Numbered from the stretch's first letter, positions 10,330 through 22,593 are shown. The stretch: 64,000 nt of DNA from Atherinomorus stipes (GCA_023101725.1 JALJCO010009084.1:89669-153668); one strand, 5' to 3'. The notes: generated by a model not told the origin, from the letters alone. Program-made: numbers and translations.

Positions 10330-11010
10330 GGTGGGGGCCTCACTTTGGGTCTCTGAGAAGAGATTATACCCGAGGGAATAGCATCGAAAACAACACAGGA
10401 ATTCTGTATTGCTGTAAAAACTCAGAAAGAAAATGGACTTATTCTTGCAGAAAATACATTTATTCTTCCATATGAGACACTTGTGTGGGCTAAAGTTACG
10501 CTTGTAAATTAAAGACCGCACCAGCTACATTTTCTTATGAAAAAATGATAGTTTAAGGGGGATTTTGTTAATATTGTAATTGCAAATAAGAGAAAAATCA
10601 AGACCACCTTCCATAGAAATGATAAGGTTGGGAATTACATTCCATGAAGAAGATGGACATTTTAGATAATGTTTTATCCAGTGTTTAATTTTTTGTTGTG
10701 AAATCAACAGAGATGAGATCTCTTTTAGAGTATTCATTCATTAAAGCTGACTTTTTAAAGAGATGAGTGCGGTTTTTCCATACAAAGTTTAACAAGGCTT
10801 TTTCAATAGTTTTGCATATATGAAGGTCTACATCCAATGATAGTGCGACATAAGCTAATCTTGATATTCCCTCAGCCTTTGAGAGCAAAACTCTGCCTCT
10901 CAGTGATAAATCACGCAGGAACCATAAGTTTAGTTTTTCTTAGTTTTTTTAATTATAGGATTAAAGTTAGTGAGGCAGTTTTGTTTCTCAATTCGCTCAA
11001 TATTAATACC
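10330..11010 (-). pseudogene. L1-like LINE ORF2 C-terminal remnant
   Basis: Minus-strand frames give LSKAEGISRLAYVALSLDVD, then KTIEKALLNFVWKNRTHLFK, then IKHYLKCPSSSWNVIPNLII, then LICNYNINKIPLKLSFFHKK, and SLIYKRNFSPHKCLIWKNKC. This order is the region after the reverse transcriptase in fish L1-like elements, where the WKNR and NFSPHKYLIWNN motifs are typical. Frame shifts split it into at least three pieces. No catalytic core remains here. Confidence 0.75.
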
Positions 11011-12589
11011 CAATCAGAGTCAAACCTCACGGAGACTTGTTGTGTTTGATTGATGAGCACTGTGACTGTGGAGGAAAGACATCAGGTTTCAACAGTATCA
11101 ACCAGGAGAGCAAAAAGTGTCATGTTGCTGTTTTGCATGTCGTCTAACACAATTCTGGCTTTTTCAGTGAAGCAGTCACATGATTATTCTGAAAAATGCT
11201 TTTAAATGAAGCAAACAGTGGCATATAAATCCAAATGTATCTGATAGAAAACTGCCAGATTGGAGGTTGAGGGTGCTGGAAGTGTTCATTTTGGCAGTCT
11301 TGTAGAGGAAAAACTTGCAGTGAAGCCAAAAGAGACAAGCTGCTGTGATTTTACCCTGTTAAGTCTAAATCCTGGCAAAGGAAGCAGGGCTCCATGGAAG
11401 GCTGAACAGACAGATTTGACATGTTCAAAAGGTTTAGAGCTGCCAGCGAGGGCAGTCAGACCGTGAGGTAACCCCCTCCCTGAAGGGCCAAAGCAGGAAG
11501 ATGCCAAAGGCTCGCATCGCAGAGTCAACCCTGAGGCAGGGTTCAGTATATTCTGAGTGTGTGTTAGGGTGGTGCTTCTTTCTAACGTCTGCATGAACGG
11601 AGGCGGATGTGCTGGAAGCCATCGCGGTCAGCAGCAGAGGGAGGCTCAGAGGTTTGGAAAAGCAGATGTGTGCATTAATTTGATGGGATGCGCTGATGCA
11701 AATGAGTTTTCTGTCCTTAGAGTGGAGATGAAACGGTCAACCAACCTAACTTTATTTACTCGACTGAGTCCTGGTCTGATCAATAATTATATACCAAACA
11801 TGAAAAATAGAAGCATATAAAAGAAAAACAGCAAAGTTTTCTGTTTTTAGGACAAGAGCGCCGCCATGTTGCAGTTCTCTAAGCTCTGATGTCACAGAGT
11901 TGGTTTATGCTCTGGCTCAACATTAAATCAGCAGGAATCAGCAGCTACGCTGCACGATAATGAACAAGCTGGAACATGTTTTAGAAGATTAATATGATGG
12001 AAAGCGAAGCTGGGGGGCCGGTCCAGCATCCAGATCCTGTACCGATGCTTTCCAGCCATCACACCCTGTGACTGAGGAGAGAGGAAAACAGCAGGTACTG
12101 TAGGCTAACTAAGCTAACGGTAGTAACCGGTGGTTAAATGTAAAATAAAATAAATGTTATAGCGAGACAGGGATACGGTGGGAAAGATGCAAAGCAATCA
12201 GGCTGCGGGATGAAGACGGAGAGCGCGGTGTTTGGTAGAACCGGACCTGCCGTGGAAAACGGGGAATCCCAGTAAGAACGTTTTTATGATGTCATTTCAG
12301 ACCAAACTGCTGCAGAGCTGTTCTGTTCATCATCAGGCTGTGGGGAGGATTTATGAGTGTTGCCGTTTGACGTGTGTTTTACTCATTGACTGCCAGATCT
12401 TTTCTGAGCAGACTTCTCCATATTGCCAGGATTTTTAACTCACTGGCTGCCATTCACGTGTAAACACATTAATTCAAATCCGAACATTAACTGCCAATCA
12501 CGTGTTTCCACGTTAATTAAGGGTTTTAATCGCGGGAGCTGTTTTAATCTCTGGTGGAGCTTGTCAGAGAGAACCAAGTGCTGATCATG
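11011..12589. other. Unassigned stretch
   Basis: Open frames here are short and overlapping and carry no recognised domain. A GC-richer stretch at 11860-12120 looks like generic fish repeat DNA but no ends were resolved. I see nothing I can name. Confidence 0.45.
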
Positions 12590-12700
12590 ATTTTTTCGGT
12601 AGTTTTCATCTAATCCAGCAGATGGCGGTGTCAGACAAGCTTAAAAAAACCTACCAGGAAGTGATGCGCTTCCATGACGCTTCCTGTGTTGTTAGAGGTA
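12590..12700. repeat. Dispersed repeat, inverted partner at 43915-44010
   Basis: GCGGTGTCAGACAAGCTTAA, CCTACCAGGAAGTG and CTTCCTGTGTTGTTAG recur in reverse orientation at 43915-44010. It contains CCAGCAGATGGCGG (12615-12628), which fits the CTCF core consensus. Confidence 0.6.
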
Positions 12701-13530
12701 GCGGTTGCTAGCCCAAGAAGTGTGCTGGATTCTGTTGGGAGTTCTTTTCTCAGTGTTGTATTTGTTGTTTTATAGAAGTAAACAGCTGTTTGGATGATGG
12801 TGTTACTAAAGAAAAAATTACATAATAACATTATGCCGTCCATCATTTTTGGTAGCATAGATACGTGAAATAAAGTGTCAGATTAATGAGTGTTCACCAT
12901 AATTTACCGTGTTTTTGTTGTTGGGGATTAAATCCAGTGTTTTCTCCACCGTGGCAGCAAGTTATTCCTCCTCTGCTCTGATTGGCCGATATTCCTCCCG
13001 GATACGAACACACTGACATCAGTGGACTGAGCAGCAGAAACGTCCAGGTTTGTCAGATGGCAGAAATCTTCATGAAATAAATGTCTGTGATCTTCTTCTT
13101 AACTTATTACCACATTAAATTTTTCCTCTGATGGTCCAACAGCCAGGAATGTGACGTCCTTCCACATTTCCTCCATGTTGTTCAGAAAAAAGTCCGATTC
13201 TAATATTTGTGCTAACTTGCACTGACTGCGTCATTATCATGCAGCTGTTTGGTCGGCTCGCCGGGGATGGGGAAGAAAAAACGTACCGTACCGTGGCTCT
13301 TTCTCTGAAACATGTCACGTCGCGTGTGGACAGGTGGAAGTATCGGGAGTCCAGATGATGGAAATGACACTTCACCTCTCCCCCCAACAAGTGTTCACGT
13401 ATCGACCAGAAGATGTCACCATTGTGCCTAATTACCAGATGCGGTTAAAAGCTTTGTGTGCCGTCTTTGGTATACTGCTTTGGTGCAAAAAAAAAAACTA
13501 TTTGAAATAGATGATTAAATGATGCTTAGC
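12701..13530. other. Unassigned stretch
   Basis: No gene or element ends recognised. A short run of A at 13488-13497 and mixed-composition sequence only. Confidence 0.4.
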
Positions 13531-13565
13531 CTGGCGGGGGGGCAGGATAAGCCTGGCGGCCCGCC

Positions 13566-13990
13566 AGGTTTTAGTAGTCAATGGTTCAGTAGTCCTTGGC
13601 CCATCTAGCACAAGTCCTGGGCCAAGCGAATGCCGTGATTTGGGCCGCTGTGGTTTTACGTTTTTTGGATACAATCCGGGTTAGCACCCGAACATCCCGT
13701 TCAGACAGCTTCCTCTTGCATCCACAGTTAATCCTGTTGGATGTGGTTCGTCCTTCTTGGTGGTATGCTGACATTACCCTGGATACTGTGGCTCTTGATA
13801 CATCACAAAGACTTGTCTTGGTCACAGATGCGCCAGCAAGATGTGCACCAACAATTTGTCCTCTTCTGAACTCTGATACAATGTTGTATGCATTGCAATG
13901 TTTTGAGCAAAACTGTGCTTTTTACCTGCTAATTGAACCTTCACACTCTGCTCTTACTGGTGCAATGTGCAATTAATGAATATTTGCCAC
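13566..13990 (-). pseudogene. Tc1-like transposase N-terminal remnant
   Basis: Minus-strand reading, starting near 13880, gives a block like FRRGQIVGAHLAGASVTKTS then LCDVSRATVSRVMSAYHQEG, RTTSNR, KRKLSERDVRVLTRIVSKKR and KTTAAQITA. This is the paired-like helix-turn-helix DNA-binding region of Tc1 transposases. The DDE catalytic domain is absent. Upstream sequence up to about 13990 is probably the element's 5' end. Confidence 0.8.
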
Positions 13991-14049
13991 CAGGCTGGTC
14001 TAGTTTAGCCATGAAACCTCCCACACTAAAACGACAGCTGTTTCAGTTT

Positions 14050-14545
14050 CATTGTCTAAACCCTGTACGTTGAAATTGACAAAAGTAACAATAAATATAA
14101 ATTCTATGAAAATCATGACATTGATTTTAAATTGTGTTTCAACTAAAGTATTTAAAACAAACAAAAAAATAAAACAAGTAAACAAGCATAATGAGGCTCT
14201 AAAGCAAAAAATTTTGTTGAGCAACACTTTTGAAACAAGACTTAAACTTTTGTTGAAACAATCACTGCAGTCATGTGTTTCTGTAACGTCCAATCAGACG
14301 TCTGCACCTGTTGACAGGTATGTTGGTCCATGTTCATGGGCAGGTGCTTTAATGTGTTTGTGACAGTTTTCTTTGTTTGATTTAAAAGTTGTTTTTTTTT
14401 CAACCACAATTCAAAAGCAAATTATAATTTTGTATTTTTTAAAATGTATTATTAGTTTCTTTACTTTCTTGTTATTTGAATTACTATTGTCATTTTTAGC
14501 CTTTTATTTAATTGGAGGGTATGAATAATTTTGAGTACGACTGTA
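14050..14545 (+). mobile_element. MITE family 1, copy C, most complete
   Basis: The left half (14052-14300) is the inverted equivalent of copy A; the right half (14316-14545) matches copy B. It ends GGAGGGTATGAATAATTTTG ... ACGACTGTA. The two-sided arrangement suggests the full element is largely palindromic. Confidence 0.7.
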
Positions 14546-14599
14546 TACAATTAGATATTACTTGATTCTTTATCCATTTTTAGTCAATATTATTGAGAG

Positions 14600-14650
14600 C
14601 CAGTGTGGAAGGTCTGAAGAACCACACAGGTTGCAGACCCCTGCTCTACG
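14600..14650. mobile_element. Possible hAT-like end
   Basis: The text GAACCACACAGGTTGCAGACCCCTG resembles the right end of fish hAT-type repeats. Only one end is seen. Confidence 0.3.
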
Positions 14651-14785
14651 TAATAAAAAGTAAGCATACCTTTAACTTGTGCTTAAAATCTCTTACTCGT
14701 ACTTTTCATGCTGCATTCACGTGAAAGCGGGCAGACAGACGACATGTTGCATGTAAAGGCATCAACGGCCTCTATGTGCAGACGT

Positions 14786-15115
14786 GGTCTGTCAGTTACA
14801 GTGGCTTCAGTCCACATCTGATATGTTGTCATGGCGATGTCGTATTGTTTTCCCTGACCCATGTTTTACCGTCTTTCTCTCAGCCTCTGTGATTGAAATG
14901 ACATCTGGTTTGTTATCAACGGCCATCTGCCCGACTGCACCTGAACACAACATCAATGCACAGCGGTAACTTCAAAGGCGTCACCTCGACCTGAGCCGAC
15001 AACTCCGGTGTCTCCGGTGAGTTTCTGTGGTTTCTTGCTGTCACGCTTCCACTGAACGTAAAAACACGGCAACACGACATGGCAGCCCCCACCGAGCCTG
15101 CCAGTTCCATGTAGA
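14786..15115. repeat. Dispersed repeat (family 3), copy 1
   Basis: Shares TGATATGTTGTCATGGCGAT, CCTGACCCATGTTTTACCGT, AATGACATCTGGTTTGTTA and CACCTCGACCTGAGCCGACA with 23015-23470. No open frame is conserved between the copies. Nature unknown. Confidence 0.75.
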
Positions 15116-16954
15116 TATAAATAATACACTGAAAAAGGTGAATTAGAGCAGTTGTTGACAGTTGTTAACCCTTCCAGCCTTTAAGGACAACCTGGCCTTA
15201 GCCGGTGTATCCTTGGCTAAGCCCAGAGTCGGTGTAAATTTGAAAAAAAACTTAGGCGATCTTTTCTCTAGTCTTTCGCTACAAAAATGTGTTTTAGAAA
15301 GCAATAATAGACATAATGGAGTGGATAAATTGTCATTTTAATTTAAAAAAAAAATTAACTAACCACAAAATCAACTGTAGTGGAGGAATCGCGAGTTACT
15401 GGTTCAGGGTTTATCACCAAGTTCACACTGGGGTGCCGGCGAGAGCACTTCTTAAAGCCAATCAGAGCAGGAATTAAAGGCTTGAGACTAATGCAGTTTC
15501 TTCCTCTTTATTCTGTTAGAGGTGAGTACAGGTAAGTTTGCCTGTGGCTTGCGTATGGTTTCCTATAGAAATAAGAACAGAATACAACTTAAGTCGTAGT
15601 GAACATAAATAGATCAGCTGTGTGGAAGGTGAAACGCTTCTGCCCACTTGTCCAACTCAGGGGACTGCGGGGGAGGCTCAGTTTCAACCAGAGGTGGCAT
15701 ATGCCTTTAAGCTATAAAAATCTACTAAAATATGTCGTTTCCAGTAAATTCTGGACGCTACCCACTCAGGACACTTGGATTACATTGGACGAGCAGTATG
15801 GAGGAATATTGACAAGTTTTGTGGACTTTTATGGACCTTTTTGGTTCAGTCGCTGCTGATCTCCATTATATGAAAGTTGGGGGGAAAACAAAAACCTGTC
15901 TGATCTCTGGCTGCATTTGAGATATTAAAAAAGTGCTCCAGAGTCTTGCTCAGCACGAGGGGGAGTAGAAAATGAAGGATCATCATTCTGTGGGTGTACT
16001 ATTCCTTAGCCGGACTGGCTGCATGTGTGTTTGACAGTATCAAAACAACGGTTTCACCCATATTCTACTGCGATAGAATTTTCTTTTCACTCCCTAACGT
16101 TACATCGGTATAACCGTGAACGGTATGATATGGTCCAGCCCTACGTTTTCTTCTTCTGTTAACTTTTATAATTTAGATTTTATTTCCACAACTTACAATT
16201 TGTTCAGTTTTGATGCATGTTTTGCCATGATTTTTTGTTTCAGAGGTAAAGTAAGTTGATGTAGAATCTAACCTTTGGATCATTAAATCTGTCCATAATT
16301 TTTCTGGGGTTTTTCCTTTTTTCAATAATTTCTTTGGCTTTGTCCTGTTTTTGTTTCTTTTAAATGTTTAGCTGTATTCTGTCATGAAAAACAATGAGTG
16401 GAAATTAAAATGGCTAATTGGCTTGTGCTCCAATATGCTTCCCTTTAAAGTGCATGACAACTGGACAAAGAATGAATATCTCCAGAGGCTGCAAGCTCCT
16501 TGATGTTCAGTCATTTACTTCCTCTATTTGGAAAATTATAGAACTTAAGCAGTCTTTAAAAATATTGTTCTTTTTCTGTTTTTTTCTGTCTCCCACCTTT
16601 TTCAAATTTAATGAAAGCATTGGACATAAAGAGCCAGTATTCTCAGGAGCGTTTGGTTCTTCAGTTTGAACTTTGAGTAATTATAAAACCTATAACGTCA
16701 TATTCACCTACAGTCACTTGCAAACAGCAACGTGTGTCTCCATGCAAATGAAACCGTAGTAAAAGGTTCAATGCTTGTCTTTCATTCTTGTTTCTTTTAC
16801 TCTTCTCTGATCTTTCTTCATCCTCCCAGTGTCCAACAGTTTAGCTGTTTCCTGCTGCACACGGTGCCAGTCATCCGTGGACGTGCCTACTTTCAAAGGG
16901 AAACGCTGTAACTCATTACTGGTGAATTAAGTTTGGCCTGGCTGCTTCTGAAAA
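15116..16954. other. Unassigned stretch
   Basis: Contains a possible repeat end at 16060-16143 (GGTATAACCGTGAACGGTAT followed by GATATGGTCCAGCCCTA). No gene seen. Two 83-86 residue frames carry no recognised domain. Confidence 0.4.
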
Positions 16955-17098
16955 TGGGTTATATGCCTGACTCCACTACTTTCTGAACTTCAACCAGCTC
17001 CTTTGTTTCCTGTCTTTCATTACTGGACAAACTGATTAATCCAGGTGTGCCTGACCTCAGTAACTGGCCAAACACAACAGTTTGTCCAGTATATCCCA
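16955..17098. mobile_element. Palindromic MITE family 2, truncated copy
   Basis: Starts near AAATGGGTTATATGCCTGAC, then CTCCTTTGTTTCCTGTCTTT and GATTAATCCAGGTGTGCCTG. The right arm is cut after AGTTTGTCCAGTA. Confidence 0.65.
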
Positions 17099-17287
17099 TT
17101 TATAGCAGCAACTCTGGCTTGTCATTGTTCCTTTATCTTCTGCTGCAAAAGGCCATGGATATCCAGTGAATGTTGATTTTATTGTACATTTATACAAATC
17201 AAATATTTTGGCAGACCTTTTGGTCTATTCCCGCTAAATCAGGGGTGGCCAAACTTAAGCTGTGTCCCTTCTCCAGCACACCTGAGT

Positions 17288-18190
17288 TACAATCAGGCCC
17301 AGAAATATTTGGACTGTGACACAATCTTCATGATTTGGGCTCTGCATGCCACCACTTTGGATTTGAAATGAAATAACATTGGGGGGTGGCTGGGTGTCAG
17401 TAGTGACCCTGACCACCCCCTCAACAACCATTTCTCCCTGCTGCCCTCGGGCCGCAGGTACAGAACCCTGAGGTGGAAACGGGCACGCTTCAGTAAAAGC
17501 TTTGTCCCTTCTGCCATTGCTGCCCTTAACTGCTCAAAGCGATAATCATGCTTCCCATTATTTGCAATGTGTTTCCTTATGTGTTTATTCTGTCTTCAGT
17601 GTTGTATGTATGTTCTGACAGTGCATGTGAAAAAGAATTTCCCCTGGGGACAATAAAGGTCTATCTATCTATCTATCTATCTATCTATAACAACAGAATT
17701 GAAGTGCAGACTTCAAGGTTTAATTCAAAGGGTTGAACAAAAATATACGATTAAACATGTAGGAAATGTAGCTATTATACAAACACTCCTCATTTCAGGG
17801 GCTCAAAAGTAATTGGAAAAATAAACATAACCCCAAACAAAATGTTATTTTGTCGAGAATCCTTTGCAGGAAATGACTGCCTGAAGTCTGGAACCCATGG
17901 ACATCACCAAACGCTGGGTTTCCTCCTTTGTGATGCTTTGCCAGGCCTGCAGCTGTCTTCAGTTGTTGCTTGTTTGAGGGTCTTTCTACCTTAAGTCTTG
18001 TCTTAAGCAAGTGAAATGCATGCTCGATTGGGTTGAGATCTGGTGATTGACTTGGCCATTGCAGAATATTCCACTTCTTAGCTTAAAAGACTCCTTGGTT
18101 TCTTTTGCAGTATGTTTTGGATCATTTACCATCTGTACTGTGAAGCGCCTGTCATGGTTTTTGGTAAACTCCTGACCCACATGCAGAGAA
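17288..18190 (-). mobile_element. Tc1-like transposon remnant split by a LINE
   Basis: The terminal repeat at 17288 reads ACAATCAGGCCCAGAAATAT. The inner sequence TTGGATTTGAAATGAAAT is interrupted at about 17377 and resumes at 17695 with CAGAATTGAAGTGCAGACTT. On the minus strand 17795-18180 gives a Tc1 transposase C-terminus: FTVQMVNDPKHTAKETKESF, NGQVNHQISTQSSMHFTCLR, and in the next frame LKTRLKVERPSNKQQLKTAA and GFQTSGSHFLQ. It has lost its N-terminal half. Functional relatives have the second Asp in QMDNDPKHTA and the third acidic residue in SPDLNPIEH; here these are damaged. Confidence 0.85.
17378..17694 (+). mobile_element. L2-like LINE 3' end inserted in the Tc1 copy
   Basis: Plus-strand translation of 17400-17520 gives DPDHPLNNHFSLLPSGRRYR, TLRWKRARFSKSFVPSAIAA and LN, the C-terminus of L2-type ORF2 proteins. 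It is followed by a short 3' region with CAATAAAGG and a (TCTA)n tail at 17661-17690. Both sides show ATAACA (left near 17371-17376, right near 17687-17693), a likely target duplication. The piece is heavily 5'-truncated, as usual for LINE insertions. Confidence 0.8.
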
Positions 18191-19040
18191 ACTCTCAGGG
18201 AGTAAATGGAGAAGTTAAATAGTATTCATTTACAAAGAATGGTGTAACTGAGGTTGATCCTGGCTGGATTGTCAGTGTGGGGATCCGGGAGCTGGGGGGA
18301 AGTGGATTCTGAGGTGAGGGGTATTTGTGGCTGAGGCTGTGACGTGGAGGTGGGGAACAACGGAGGGCTGGAGAACCAGATGCTGGCTGCTGCAGAATGG
18401 CTGGGGTGGACAGGTCGTACAGAGGTTGGATGTAGCTGGGAGATGAAGAGGAGTGGTGGTCCAGGAAGCAGTGTGTGCCCGATGAACTGAGACTCCGAAG
18501 CATGTGTCAAGAAAAAGGGGGCGTTTCTAATGAGGCTTCGTATCATACCTTGTGTTGTCAGCATTGGAATCACGTGACAAACGCAAAACGAGGCCTCGGT
18601 TTGTGCGGATGACATAACGTGTCGGTCTGTGTTTCACATCCGCACAAGAAACATTCGCAAGTCGCTAGATTGAAGTTGACAGATATTTATCCGAGCTGAA
18701 AATACAAGGACAGAATATCCTCTGATATACAGCCACAGAAATCAACAGTATTATCAGCTTTCCCACCGATTTATGTTCCCCTGCGTCACCTGCCCATGAC
18801 GGAGACTATTTGAAGATTATTTGTATTAAAAGAGGTCGCCAAACTGAACACTGAAGAAGCTAAACAGATTTCAGCTCCATGTCACCTCATGAGTGAAGTT
18901 ACATTAGCACTGAACTCAACACATAAGTAATTCTCTCTATTACAACAATTAATGCATGTTAAATATAAAACATTATAACATGATGGAATGCTACTGCTTT
19001 ATGTCAGATCATGCAGTCATGGCCTCAATGTGTTTCCATG
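18191..19040. other. Unassigned stretch
   Basis: The G- and A-rich part at 18230-18500 leaves two overlapping minus-strand frames (102 and 129 residues) rich in Ser and Pro; these look like consequences of base composition. Nothing recognised. Confidence 0.4.
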
Positions 19041-19044
19041 GTAC

Positions 19045-19107
19045 ACTGGTTAGCATGCCTGCCATTTATTTGGGAGTCTGTAGTTCGAACCCTGCCTGCG
19101 CCTTCTT
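19045..19107 (+). other. tRNA-like fragment
   Basis: GGTACACTGGTTAGCATGCC resembles a box A region and GTAGTTCGAACCCTG a box B. The anticodon stem does not pair well, so I treat it as a tRNA pseudogene or SINE head rather than a working tRNA. Confidence 0.35.
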
Positions 19108-20279
19108 TCTTATCTTGTAACATTTTGATTTCAAAGCATACCTTTAATTAAGTCAAATACTTAAAGGCACGATTAATGCACATAATAAATGTTGGATGCT
19201 GATAATTTGTTAGATAAATCCTTTATTTCCTGGTCATGGGTACTAGTGAGATGGTTTGAGTGCAGTATTGTTCGGCCTGCTTTGGACCCATTTGGACATT
19301 TGATGTCACTAAAGAGAAATATGAATGAAACTCTGGGTATTGAACCTTTTCCCGACCCAATGGGCTGGAAAGCCTCATTGCTTCAGGAAGCTTCATTTGC
19401 CCATCACTACCAGGAAGCACGGAAGATGTTGGGACAATGTTGGGACTTGACTCTGGATGTTACCTTCACAGGTGAAGAAGCACAATTGCTACAAGTTACT
19501 CAAAGATTGGCTTAATGTTACCACTTGGACAACACTCAGGCAATGAGTGACTGGCAACCAGCTTCTTATCCAGTGAGGTGTGGAGGTGTGTTTTCAACAC
19601 ACCTGCAGGGAATGAGCCACAGCCCAGCAGCAGTTACAGGATGCCCTCTGGTGGAAACCTGCAGGAGATGAAACCGGCCAAAGCCCCCTTCCCTGACAGC
19701 ACCGTCCAATCACATGCACAAGTCTATCGATTATTTTCAGGGGGGAACTTCGGACTCTACCTTTAAAGAATACTCTGAAAATATGTATTTTTTTAAAAGT
19801 GAGATTTTCAGTTTGATGTAAACTGAGTATAAGTAGAACTTACAAATCATGACAAAGTAAAACACAATGGCAAAATTGATGAATACAAGTAAAGGTTACT
19901 TGAGTTTTTCTGATAGGAACTCATGCATGTTTACTTGAAAACAACCCTTCTGAAATTTACTTAACATTTTTGAGTGCAATAGGCTTTATGCACAACTCCG
20001 CTATTTCCTACAATTTCCCATTGGTAAATTGTATCTAACGCATGTATACTTTGAGCATATATACTTAAAGTATGCAAAAGAGTAGATACAGAGTCATAGA
20101 CGGAACAATGAGTACCATACTTTCTGGACCATTGAGCACACCTGGATTTAGGCTGCACCCAATAGAAAATGAATGAGATTCGTATACAGACCGCATTTGT
20201 CCATAAGCTGCAGGTGTTCACACTGTAACATGAGAAATTTACACAGATTTTTTTTTTTAAACTTTAATTAGGTAGTCTA
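19108..20279. other. Mostly unassigned, with a TTAA-element right end at 19762
   Basis: GGAACTTCGGACTCTACCT followed by TTAA (19763-19766) matches the right end of the element at 50570-51104. The left end of this copy was not found. GCCCTCTGGTGG at 19643-19654 fits the CTCF consensus on the minus strand. A trace of MITE family 2 lies at 19978-20020. Confidence 0.5.
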
Positions 20280-20461
20280 CCAAATCCAGACCTCTTGTGC
20301 CGCTGTCTGGAAGGTTTTCATTGTGTCCCGTGCCAACACACCTTTGAGACTTTTGCAGAACTTCGTTGGTCGTTAGAACATTTGATTTGTGCTGAAGGTG
20401 TGCTGAAGCAGGGAAGTGTTGAAAACTTTTCGGACACTGGCCCAGGAGGTCCGGATTTGGT
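20280..20461. mobile_element. Short palindromic MITE
   Basis: The ends CCAAATCCAGACCTC (20280) and GAGGTCCGGATTTGG (ending 20461) are inverted repeats. The inside holds no open frame. It abuts the next element almost directly. Confidence 0.65.
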
Positions 20462-20650
20462 AAAGCCTCATACTGTAAATCAGGGGTGCCTAAGTCCAGT
20501 CTTCGAGAGCTACTATCCTGCACATTTTTCCCTTCTCCAACACACCTGAATCAAATGAAAGCTTGTTACCAAGCCTCTGCAGAGCTGAATGACATGTGCA
20601 AGAGGAAAGTAACTATTTGATTCAGGTGTGTTGGAAGGAGTACTCTCTAA

Positions 20651-22056
20651 AGGTGGATTTCCACCGGGTCCGTGTGCAATGCATTACGGCTGCGGTGCGA
20701 CTTAGAGCTCACCTCCATGGAGCGGCAGCTGCCGCCGCAACTGTGTCAGACACGGCGCACCCACGACTGCAGTCCATGCTACCCAAGATAAATCTGATGA
20801 ATTACATTTGCAGGATCACATGATAATGATCAGGAGGGCTGGATAAATGTTGGTGTGGGTGCAATAAATGTCCTACATGAAGTCACTTTTACTGCATTTT
20901 CCAACTTAAACCAGCAGATGCGTTTCAATCAAACTAAAGCATATGCACGGTGGTGTGGTGGTTAGCACTGCAGCCTTACAGTAAGAAGGTCACTGGTTCA
21001 ATTCCTGGCTGGGGTGAGGGTTCAAACAATTCCAACAGCAACCTTCCTGTGTGGAGTTTGCATGTCTCCGGGTACTCCGGCTTCCTCCCACCCTCCAAAG
21101 ACATGATGTTAGGTTAATTGGTCACTCCAAATTGTCCCTAGGTATAAATGTGAGTGTGTCTGGTTGTCTGTCTCTCTGTGTTGGCCCTGTGACAGGTGTA
21201 CCTACCTCTCACATGATAATGGCTGGGATAGACTCCAGCAACCCTGAACTGGTCCAGAAAATGACTGACTGACTTACCATGCATAATCTATCCCAGAAAT
21301 TGATCATGCCATCACTTTCTTGCTTTCTTGGCCACAATAAGACTTAATAATCCAGTTTGGGTGTAGGCTGATTCCATTTCTAACTAATAGTAGTGCAAAC
21401 CTGCAGTCTGTTCTGTGACATAGGTGCACAAATCATTTTTAATTAGTCTCAACTTTGAAAAGCTTTGCTTGCCCGATACCACCGTTAGAGGAAGAGTTAA
21501 TAAAATCCTGAGCTCAATCTCACTAATCCCCTACTTTTATCTAGTCTATATGACCTAGACAGAGAGATGACAATCAAATGTGATTAATGTTTTTTGGGTT
21601 TTTTTTTTTTAAAGACACACACACGCGCGCCACACACACACACACACACACACACAGCAGGAATGCAGGCAGAGGTCCCGTGCGGATGCACAGGTCTACA
21701 GTCCATGGACGTCTCTGCTTGACCTCTTCTAACCTGGAGCCACTGGTGGTGTCACTGTAGTTTCTGCCATCACAACTCTCTGGGAGGCTTTTATTCTTAA
21801 GTTTACCGGATGCTTTACTCTGCTCCCGCGTCTGGTTTCCCGTCTGGTCTGATCTGTGCTGCAGAGCTTTACGCGCTCTGGGAGCGTGCTGTGCCAGAAT
21901 AGACCCAACTTCTATATTTAGCGGAGCGGCACGCCGAGACGTACCTGGGACGCATGTGTCATGTGTGGGCCACACCACCGACTACGGCTGCTACTTGCTC
22001 TGGAGGCCGCACCATAGCCGTAACGCACCGCGCACGCCCCCGGTGGAAATCCGCCT
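20651..22056. mobile_element. PIF/Harbinger-like element with TAA target duplication
   Basis: TAA at 20648-20650 and 22057-22059 flanks inverted ends AGGTGGATTTCCACCGGG and (reversed) AGGCGGATTTCCACCGGG, with similarity continuing for about 50 bp (TTACGGCT, GGTGCG). A 3-bp TWA duplication suits PIF/Harbinger. No transposase was recognised. It holds the SINE at 20946-21275 and an (AC)n run at 21615-21656. Confidence 0.7.
20946..21275 (+). mobile_element. tRNA-type fish SINE, near full length
   Basis: It starts GGTGGTGTGGTGGTTAGCAC (box A-like) with CACTGGTTCAATTCCTGGCT (box B-like), then GTGTGGAGTTTGCATGTCTC, CGGGTACTCCGGCTTCCTCC, CAAAGACATG, GGTTAATTGG and the tail GATAATGGCTGGGATAGACT. This order is the very common teleost SINE. 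Confidence 0.85.
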
Positions 22057-22083
22057 TAACAGTTGCAGGATAGTAGCTCTCAG

Positions 22084-22555
22084 TGTCATGACTCTCATTC
22101 CTGCGACCAGACCTAATCAGCCTGATTCAGCACTCCTGTGTTTTCCACCTGATTGCTTCCTGGTTCCACCCATTCATGCCTCTACAAAAGCTCTCCCCAG
22201 TCCCTTTCTCCCTGCCAGATAATCAACTGCCTGTTCGAGTCCAGCATTTTTCTACTTTTTGCTCCACGTTGCCGACCTGGTATTTGTCCCCAGATCCCCC
22301 CCTCCTGCCTCACCCTCAATGGATATCGACCCATGCTCTGCCTTTGACCACCGAATCTTGCCTGCTCCCCTGAGATAAGAACCTGACGTCCGCCCACCTG
22401 TGTATCGACATTTGCCTGTTTTTGACCACGTTTCTGGATCCGGGACTTTCAGGTCCAGCAAGTTCAGCATATGTCCTGGCTACTGCCCTGGAGTCTTTGA
22501 CCTTCCCCACTCAATAAGCTCAGTCTCAAACATTACTGCAGACTTCTCTTGTGTG

Positions 22556-22593
<38 letters not shown>

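Noticed and set aside
11260..11466. A possible exon (frame starting MEVEGAGSVHFGSL)
   Set aside because: No recognised domain and no convincing splice sites at both ends.
18195..18615. Overlapping minus-strand Ser/Pro-rich frames of 102 and 129 residues
   Set aside because: Two frames open over the same stretch point to base composition; no domain and no splice or promoter support.
19045..19107. A functional tRNA gene
   Set aside because: Box A and box B resemblance is present but the anticodon stem does not pair properly.
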